A DNA stretch of 64,000 bases from the NCBI GenBank assembly GCA_017992055.1, contig JAGOPK010000003.1:1-64000 (forward strand), in the 5' to 3' direction. A program made the translations under genes and the position numbers. This DNA comes from Burkholderiaceae bacterium. GTDB lineage: Bacteria > Pseudomonadota > Gammaproteobacteria > Burkholderiales > Burkholderiaceae_C. Position 1 is the stretch's first letter, and the number at the start of each line of letters is the position of its first letter. Below are positions 58,859 to 64,000 of this stretch, in pieces. The notes beneath the pieces are model-generated. The model was given only the letters and a program-made list of their open reading frames with translations. It had not been told where the DNA came from and did not search any database.

Positions 58859-60859
58859 ATGGCCCTGCAGTTCCCGTCGCTGTTCCAACCCATACGCATC
58901 GGCGCGCTGACGCTGAACAACCGCATCGCGATGGCGCCGATGGGTTTTCCGGCGCTCAGCGATGCCGATGGCCTGCCCACGCAGCGCTACGTCGACTACT
59001 TCACCGAGCGCGCCCGTGGCGGCGCCGGCCTGCTGATCACCGGCATGCTGAAGGTGGAAGACGAGATCGAGCACCTGCTGTCGCGCCGCGGCCCGGTGCG
59101 CAAGGCCTTTGTGCGGCCCTTCGCCGACCTGGCCGAGGCCGTGCATGCGCTGGGCACGCGGCTGTTCGTGCAGCTGTCGCCGGGCCTGGGCTGCCAGGTG
59201 CGGCCGGCCAACATCCGCGGCACGCCGGTGGCGCCGTCGGCCGTGCCCAATGTCTTTGATCCTGGCCTGCTGTGCCGCGAGCTGTCGGTCGATGAAATCC
59301 AGCGCCTGGTGCGCGCCTATGGCGACGCGGCCGAGATCCTGGTCGGCGCCGGGGTCGACGGCATCGAGCTGCACGGCCATGCCGGCTTTCTGCTGGACCA
59401 GTTCTCGACCGCACTGTGGAACCGGCGCAGCGACCGCTACGGCGGCGATTTGCGTGGCCGCCTGAGCTTCGCCTTCGAGATCCTGGCCGAGGTCAAGCGC
59501 CGCGTCGGCCCCGGCGTGCCGGTGCAGTACCGCTACGGCCTCAAGCACTACATGAAGTCCACCCAGCAGGCTGGCCTGCCGGGCGAGAGCTTCACCGAGA
59601 TCGGCCGCGACATCGACGAAGGCCTGGCCATGGCCGAGCTGCTGCAGGCCGAGGGCTTCGACTCGCTGGCGGTGGATGCCGGTTCGATCACCGGCCACTA
59701 CTGGGCCCATCCGCCGATCTACCAGCAGCATGGCTGCATGCTGGACCTGGCGGCCATGGTCAAGCGCATCGTGCGTGTGCCGGTGATCGCCGTGGGCCGG
59801 CTGGACCTGCCGGAACTGGCCGAGCGCGTGGTGGCCGAAGGCCAGGCCGACATCGTCTCGCTGGCCAAGGGCCTGCTGGCCGACCCGCAGTGGCCGAACA
59901 AGGTGCGAGCCGGCCGCAGCGACGAGATCCGGCCCTGCATCGGCTGCCACCAGGCCTGCTCCGAGGCCTTCCACGGCCGGGCGCTGAACAGCTGCACCGT
60001 CAACCCGGCCTGCGGCCGCGAGCGCACGCACGCCCTGCAGCCGGCGCTGCAGCGCCGCCGCGTGCTGGTGGCCGGTGGCGGCGTGGCCGGCATGGAGGCC
60101 GCGCGTGTCGCCGCCGAGCGGGGCCACCAGGTCACGCTGTGCGAGGCCGGTCCCGGCCTGGGCGGCCACCTGATCGATGCCGGCGTGCCCGAGGACAAGA
60201 AGGACCTGCAGCGCCTGAACGCCTGGTACGGCCGCCAGCTGGCCCGGCTGGGCGTGGACGTGCGCCTGGACACGCCGGTCCTGGCCGACGACCTGGCCGG
60301 CCAGGGGGATGGCGAGCGGCCGGACGTGGTCATCGTCGCCACCGGCTCGCAGGACCTGGTGCCACCCATCCCCGGCGTGGACCGTACCGAGGTGCTGACC
60401 ACCACCGAGGCGTTGCGCGGGCTCAAGCCCCTGGGCCGGCGCGTGCTGGTGGTGGGCGCCGGCGAGAACGGCTGCGAGACCGCGCTCTGGCTGGCGCGGC
60501 GTGGCCACCAGGTGCAGATCGTCGAGCGCCAGGACCGGCCGATCGCGCTGCCGGTGGCGCGGGCCAACCGCAACATGCTGCTGGACCTGCTGGCCGCGCA
60601 GCAGGTGCCCATCCACACCCGCACCCGGCTGTGCGAGGTCTTGCCGGGTGCGGCCCGGGTGGCCGATGCCGACGGGCAGGAGCGTGAGCTGGCCTGCGAC
60701 TCGGTGGTGCTGGCCGTGGGCATGCAGGCCGACAACCGGCTCTACCGCAGCCTGCAGACGCAGTTTGCCGGGCCGCTGTACCAGATCGGCGACGGCCTGG
60801 AGGCGCGCAACGTGATGCAGGCCGTGTGGGAGGCCTACGAGGTGGCGCGCAGCCTCTGA
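58859..60859 (+). CDS. 2,4-dienoyl-CoA reductase/old yellow enzyme-type NAD(P)H oxidoreductase
   Basis: A 666-residue iron-sulfur flavoprotein. The N-terminal FMN TIM barrel (about 1-365) includes RIAMAPMGFPALSD, GVDGIELHGHAGFLLDQF and NRRSDRYGGDLRGRLSFAFE. A 4Fe-4S site follows (CIGCHQAC to NSCTVNPACG, about 361-388), then an FAD/NAD domain (VLVAGGGVAGMEAARVAAER near 402 and VLVVGAGENGCETALWLARR near 530). Relatives reduce dienoyl-CoA or enoates, or demethylate trimethylamine and stachydrine. It precedes a Bug receptor by 24 bases, so the receptor's ligand may be its substrate or precursor. Confidence 0.9.
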   Translation: MALQFPSLFQPIRIGALTLNNRIAMAPMGFPALSDADGLPTQRYVDYFTERARGGAGLLITGMLKVEDEIEHLLSRRGPVRKAFVRPFADLAEAVHALGTRLFVQLSPGLGCQVRPANIRGTPVAPSAVPNVFDPGLLCRELSVDEIQRLVRAYGDAAEILVGAGVDGIELHGHAGFLLDQFSTALWNRRSDRYGGDLRGRLSFAFEILAEVKRRVGPGVPVQYRYGLKHYMKSTQQAGLPGESFTEIGRDIDEGLAMAELLQAEGFDSLAVDAGSITGHYWAHPPIYQQHGCMLDLAAMVKRIVRVPVIAVGRLDLPELAERVVAEGQADIVSLAKGLLADPQWPNKVRAGRSDEIRPCIGCHQACSEAFHGRALNSCTVNPACGRERTHALQPALQRRRVLVAGGGVAGMEAARVAAERGHQVTLCEAGPGLGGHLIDAGVPEDKKDLQRLNAWYGRQLARLGVDVRLDTPVLADDLAGQGDGERPDVVIVATGSQDLVPPIPGVDRTEVLTTTEALRGLKPLGRRVLVVGAGENGCETALWLARRGHQVQIVERQDRPIALPVARANRNMLLDLLAAQQVPIHTRTRLCEVLPGAARVADADGQERELACDSVVLAVGMQADNRLYRSLQTQFAGPLYQIGDGLEARNVMQAVWEAYEVARSL

Positions 60860-60883
60860 ATGCGACAACAAGCAGGAGACACC

Positions 60884-61882
60884 ATGAACACCATGCGCGT
60901 GCGCCGCTGCCTGGCGCTGTGCCTGGCCGGCAGCCCGGTGCTGCTGGCCGCTCTGGCCACTCCGGGTCGGGCCCAGGCCCAGGACTTTCCCAGCCGGCCC
61001 ATCACCATCACCGTGGGCTACGGCCCCGGCGACAACATGGACCTGATGATGCGCCTCTTGGCCAGCAAGGCCGAGAAGGCGCTGGGCCAGAGCATCCAGA
61101 TCGTCAACCGCCCCGGCGCCGCCGGTGGCGTGGCGCTGACCGCGCTGGCCAAGGACCGGCCCGACGGCCACCAGCTGGCCGCGGTGCTGGACACGGCCCT
61201 GGTGCGCCTGCCCCAGCTGCGCCGCATGGCCTACAAGGCCGAGGACTTTGCGCCGGTGCTGCAGTTTGCCGTGGGCGTGACCGGCGTGGTGGTCAAGGCC
61301 GATGCGCCGTGGAAGAGCCTGCCCGAGATGATCGACTGGGCGCGTGCCCATCCGGGCCAGCTGACCTACACCACCACCGGGCCGGGCACCACCATGCACA
61401 TCGGCTTCCAGTACATCGAGCAGCAGGCGCGCATCCAGTGGACCCATGTGCCCTATCCGGCGGCCAAGCAGGGCCTGGCGGCGGTGCAGGGCGGCCATGT
61501 GCTGGCGGCCGTGGGCTCGACGCAATGGGTGCCCGATGTGCGCGATGGCCGCATGCGCCTGCTGGCCGTGCTCAGCGAGCAGCGCATGAAGGCCTTTCCC
61601 GAGGTGCCCACGCTGCGCGACCTGGGCATCGACTATGCGGCCAGCTCGGGCGCCATCGTGGTGGCGCCGCGCGACACGCCGGCGCCGGTGCTGGCGCGGC
61701 TGAATGCCGCCTTTGCCAAGGCCATGGCCGATCCCGACTACCTGCAGCTGCTGCAGAACCTGCACCACGAGCCGGCCTACCGCCCTGCCGAGGAGCTGCG
61801 GCGCCAGCTGGAGGCCACGGCCAAGGACTTTGCGCGGCTGATCGTGGCGCTGAAGATCCCGACCGAATTCGACGCCAGGTGA
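60884..61882 (+). CDS. Bug-type (TctC family) periplasmic receptor 4
   Basis: A 332-residue binding protein with a long signal peptide (cut near AQA-QD). The Bug motifs are ITITVGYGPGDNMDLMMRLL (with GPGDNMD in place of the usual PGGxxD), IVNRPGAAGGVALTALAKD, PDGHQLAAVL and MKAFPEVPTLRDLGIDY. The altered ligand loop suggests a different substrate from the other three receptors. The ATG at 60884 has AGGAG six bases upstream. It is followed by a LysR gene after 39 bases. Confidence 0.92.
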   Translation: MNTMRVRRCLALCLAGSPVLLAALATPGRAQAQDFPSRPITITVGYGPGDNMDLMMRLLASKAEKALGQSIQIVNRPGAAGGVALTALAKDRPDGHQLAAVLDTALVRLPQLRRMAYKAEDFAPVLQFAVGVTGVVVKADAPWKSLPEMIDWARAHPGQLTYTTTGPGTTMHIGFQYIEQQARIQWTHVPYPAAKQGLAAVQGGHVLAAVGSTQWVPDVRDGRMRLLAVLSEQRMKAFPEVPTLRDLGIDYAASSGAIVVAPRDTPAPVLARLNAAFAKAMADPDYLQLLQNLHHEPAYRPAEELRRQLEATAKDFARLIVALKIPTEFDAR

Positions 61883-61921
61883 GCGTGGGCGGGCCGGCAG
61901 CGGCTATCGTCAGCCCCCACG

Positions 61922-62878
61922 ATGGATGCCCGACAACTGCGTTATTTCGTCCAGATCGTCGAGAGCGGCAGTCTGGCCAAGGCCTCGCGCCAGCTGTTCA
62001 TTGCCCAGCCGGCGCTCAGCCACCATGTCACCCGGCTGGAGGACGAGGTGGGCAAGCCGCTGCTGCTGCGCAGCTCGCGCGGCGTCACGCCCACCGACCA
62101 CGGCGCGGCCCTGTACCAGCATGCCAAGTTCGTGCTGCGCCAGCTGGAGGACTCGGTGGCCGTGGCGCGGCAGGAGCCGGGCGCGCTGACCGGCCGCGTC
62201 ACGCTGGGCCTGGGGCCGACCACGGCCTGCATGCTGGGCCTGCCGCTGATGCAGCACCTGGAGCGCCAGCTGCCCGGCGTGGCCCTGCAGGTCATCGAAG
62301 GCTCCAGCGGCCAGCTGGAGAGCATGTCGCGCGGCGGCCAGCTCGACCTGGCCATCCTGTTCTCGCCCGCCGCCGCCAGCGAGCTGGTGGTCGAGCCGCT
62401 GCTGGACGAGGAGCTGTTCGTGCTGCTGCCGGCCGACAGCGGCCTGCTGCCGCCGGGCCAGACCTCGCTCAGCCTGGCCGAGGTGGCGCGCCTGCCGCTG
62501 GCCCTGCCCAGCCTGCGCCATGCGCTGCGCCAGCGGCGCATCGAGCTGGAGTTCAAGCGCGCCGGCCTGAGCCTGCAGCCGGTGGCCGAGATCGACTCGC
62601 TGCCCCTGCTGCTGCGCTGGGTGCGCCACCGCGGCTGCGCCACCATCCAGCCACATGCGGCGGTGGACGCGCTGGGCGACGGCCCGCAGGCCTGGCGCTG
62701 CCTGTCCATTGCCGACGTGCGCGTGCTGCGGCCCAACTACCTGTATGCGCTGCCGCCGGGCAAGCTGTCGCGTGCCGCCGCGGCGGTGCGCGACGAGCTG
62801 CGCGTGGTGATCCGGCAGCTGCAGGCCCAGGGGCGCTGGCTGGGGCTGCAGCTGGCGGGGCAGGGCGCGCCGGATTGA
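61922..62878 (+). CDS. LysR-family transcriptional regulator (Nac/Cbl-like)
   Basis: A 318-residue regulator with the winged helix MDARQLRYFVQIVESGSLAK and ASRQLFIAQPALSHHVTRLE, then an effector domain from about residue 92 (GRVTLGLGPTTACMLGLPLM). It has the style of the nitrogen-assimilation-control subgroup that commonly accompanies Bug receptors. A TATCGT stretch ends about ten bases before the ATG, so the leader may be very short. It converges on the ABC ATPase gene with four bases between stops and presumably controls the flavoprotein/Bug pair. Confidence 0.9.
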   Translation: MDARQLRYFVQIVESGSLAKASRQLFIAQPALSHHVTRLEDEVGKPLLLRSSRGVTPTDHGAALYQHAKFVLRQLEDSVAVARQEPGALTGRVTLGLGPTTACMLGLPLMQHLERQLPGVALQVIEGSSGQLESMSRGGQLDLAILFSPAAASELVVEPLLDEELFVLLPADSGLLPPGQTSLSLAEVARLPLALPSLRHALRQRRIELEFKRAGLSLQPVAEIDSLPLLLRWVRHRGCATIQPHAAVDALGDGPQAWRCLSIADVRVLRPNYLYALPPGKLSRAAAAVRDELRVVIRQLQAQGRWLGLQLAGQGAPD

Positions 62879-62882
62879 GCCC

Positions 62883-64000
62883 TCACAGCCACAGGATCTT
62901 CTTGCGCAGGTCCAGGTCGTTGAGCAGCGGCTCGGCCGGCCCCTGGTGGAAGACGCTGCCCCGCTCCAGCGCGAACACCCGGTCGGCCAGGGCCAGCACC
63001 AGGTCGAGGTTGTGCTCGACGATCAGGATCGGCACCTCGCGGCGCAGGCGGTCGAACACCGTGAACAGCTCCTGCACCACGGCCGGCGCCAGGCCCTCGA
63101 AGGGCTCGTCCAGCAGCAGCAGGCGCACATTGCCCGACAGCGCGCGGGCCACGGCCGCCATCTGCTGCTCGCCCCCCGACAGGTAGTCGGCGGCCACGTG
63201 CCGGCGTTCCTTCAGCCGCGGGAAGTACTCGAAGATCTTGTCCTCGCTCCACACCACGCCGCCGTCGCCGCCGTCGGTGCGGCGGGCCAGCCGGCCCAGC
63301 GCCAGGTTCTCGGCCACGGTCATGCCGGCAAACAGGCCACGGCCCTGCGGCACATAGCCGATGCCCAGGCGGGCGATGTCCGGCGCGGCCAGGCCGGCCA
63401 GGTCGCGGCCATGGAACTCGATGCGGCCCGAGGCCGGCGCCAGCAGGCCGCTGAGCGTCTTCAGCAGCGTGCTCTTGCCGGCGCCGTTGCGGCCCAGCAG
63501 GGCCACGATCTCGCCCGCGCGCACGTCCAGCGTGGCGTCGTTGAGGATGTGGCTCTTGCCGTAGAAGGCGTTCACGCGCTCGAAGCGCAGCACCGTGGGC
63601 CGTTCCCCTTCGGCCTGGCTGCTGCGGCCGGTCACCGGCGGCGTGCCGTTGCCGGTGTAGACCTCCTGCACGCGGCGGTCGGCACGCACCTGGTCCGGCG
63701 TGCCGCACATCAGCACCTGGCCCTGGTTCATCACCGTCACGCGCTGGCTGAAGCCCAGCACGCGGTCGATGTCGTGCTCGACGATCAGCACCGGGATGTG
63801 GTGCGCGATGGTGCTCACCAGGCGCGAGATGCGTTCGCGCTCGGCCGCGGCCAGGCCGGCCAGCGGCTCGTCCATCAGCAGCACCGTGGGCTTGCTGCCC
63901 AGCGCGATCCCCAGGTCCACCAGGCGCTGGCCGCCGTAGCTGAGGTCGCCGCCCAGTGTGTCCTCGATGCCCTCCAGGCCCAGGAAGCGGATCAACTCGG
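62883..64000 (-). CDS. Fused LivG-LivF ABC ATPase (partial, runs off the right edge)
   Basis: At least 372 residues of one open frame are visible; the start lies beyond the window. The first part is the C-terminal half of a LivG ATPase (signature LSYGGQRLVDLGIAL, Walker B VLLMDEPLAGL, ending GQVLMCGTPDQVRADRRVQE). A linker of about 20 residues (GTPPVTGRSSQAEGERPT) leads to a complete LivF ATPase with Walker A GRNGAGKST, signature LSGGEQQMAAVARAL and Walker B LLLLDEPFEGL. Two ATPases normally encoded by separate genes are thus one polypeptide. It belongs to a second branched-chain-type importer, mostly outside the window. Confidence 0.9.
   Translation of the reverse strand, partial: ELIRFLGLEGIEDTLGGDLSYGGQRLVDLGIALGSKPTVLLMDEPLAGLAAAERERISRLVSTIAHHIPVLIVEHDIDRVLGFSQRVTVMNQGQVLMCGTPDQVRADRRVQEVYTGNGTPPVTGRSSQAEGERPTVLRFERVNAFYGKSHILNDATLDVRAGEIVALLGRNGAGKSTLLKTLSGLLAPASGRIEFHGRDLAGLAAPDIARLGIGYVPQGRGLFAGMTVAENLALGRLARRTDGGDGGVVWSEDKIFEYFPRLKERRHVAADYLSGGEQQMAAVARALSGNVRLLLLDEPFEGLAPAVVQELFTVFDRLRREVPILIVEHNLDLVLALADRVFALERGSVFHQGPAEPLLNDLDLRKKILWL

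Noticed and set aside
1-64000. CRISPR arrays, tRNA, rRNA and complete insertion sequences
   Set aside because: All gaps between genes were read; none contains regularly spaced repeats, cloverleaf-like sequence or transposase genes.

Overview
ORGANISM. The window is very GC-rich outside its first 2.8 kb and has the gene content of a betaproteobacterium of the order Burkholderiales (my guess is near Rubrivivax, Ideonella or other Comamonadaceae/Sphaerotilaceae; no rRNA is present to settle it). The basis is four Bug-type periplasmic receptors without their membrane partners, dense overlapping ATGA operons with many GTG starts, and a complete nos cluster in betaproteobacterial style. The organism should be a metabolically versatile facultative anaerobe that respires nitrous oxide. 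LAYOUT. (1) About 1-2.8 kb: an integron gene-cassette array on the minus strand. Four cassettes are separated by three attC sites of exactly 129 bp, and the array starts at an attI-like core site near 2812. No integron integrase is visible. The cassettes are visibly AT-richer than the rest and encode an HEPN-domain protein, two small membrane proteins and one unrecognised protein. (2) 3.1-7.4 kb: an HPP/CBS membrane protein, an MFS exporter, a 2-keto-4-pentenoate hydratase-type enzyme and a thioesterase. (3) 7.4-25.2 kb: a large catabolic region. On the minus strand it runs NAD-epimerase, aldehyde dehydrogenase, PrpB-type lyase, Bug receptor, LysR regulator, a full branched-chain-type ABC importer (livKHMGF), amidohydrolase, GntR regulator, TcuA-like flavoprotein, PrpF-like isomerase and etfBA. 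A divergent MmgE/PrpD gene lies on the plus strand. Together they look like uptake and breakdown of a small tricarboxylate or branched dicarboxylate. (4) 25.3-36.5 kb: two parallel acyl-CoA modules, each with a divergent IclR regulator, a type III CoA-transferase, acyl-CoA dehydrogenase(s), a further enzyme (enoyl-CoA hydratase or SDR) and a Bug receptor. (5) 36.5-40.2 kb: ferric-siderophore uptake, with a TonB receptor behind a Fur box and, divergently, a PepSY membrane protein with a 56-residue companion. (6) 40.3-45.7 kb: an NmrA-type protein, a MalT-like LuxR regulator, and an RpiB-like isomerase paired with an aspartate dehydrogenase-like gene. (7) 45.7-58.7 kb: nitrous oxide respiration. 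nosZ, nosR, nosD, nosF, nosY and two nosL genes run on the minus strand and continue into ubiU, ubiV and ubiT, the oxygen-independent ubiquinone pathway. A perfect FNR/DNR-type palindrome lies between nosZ and a divergent cytochrome c lipoprotein gene, which is followed by apbE (nosX). (8) 58.9-64 kb: an old-yellow-enzyme-type flavoprotein, a fourth Bug receptor, a LysR regulator and the edge of a second branched-chain-type ABC transporter whose two ATPases are fused into one chain. HOW THEY FIT. Regions 3, 4 and 8 are peripheral catabolism of carboxylates delivering reducing power through ETF and flavoproteins. Region 7 supplies an anaerobic electron sink together with the quinone made without oxygen that feeds it. 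No tRNA, rRNA, CRISPR array or complete insertion sequence was seen.
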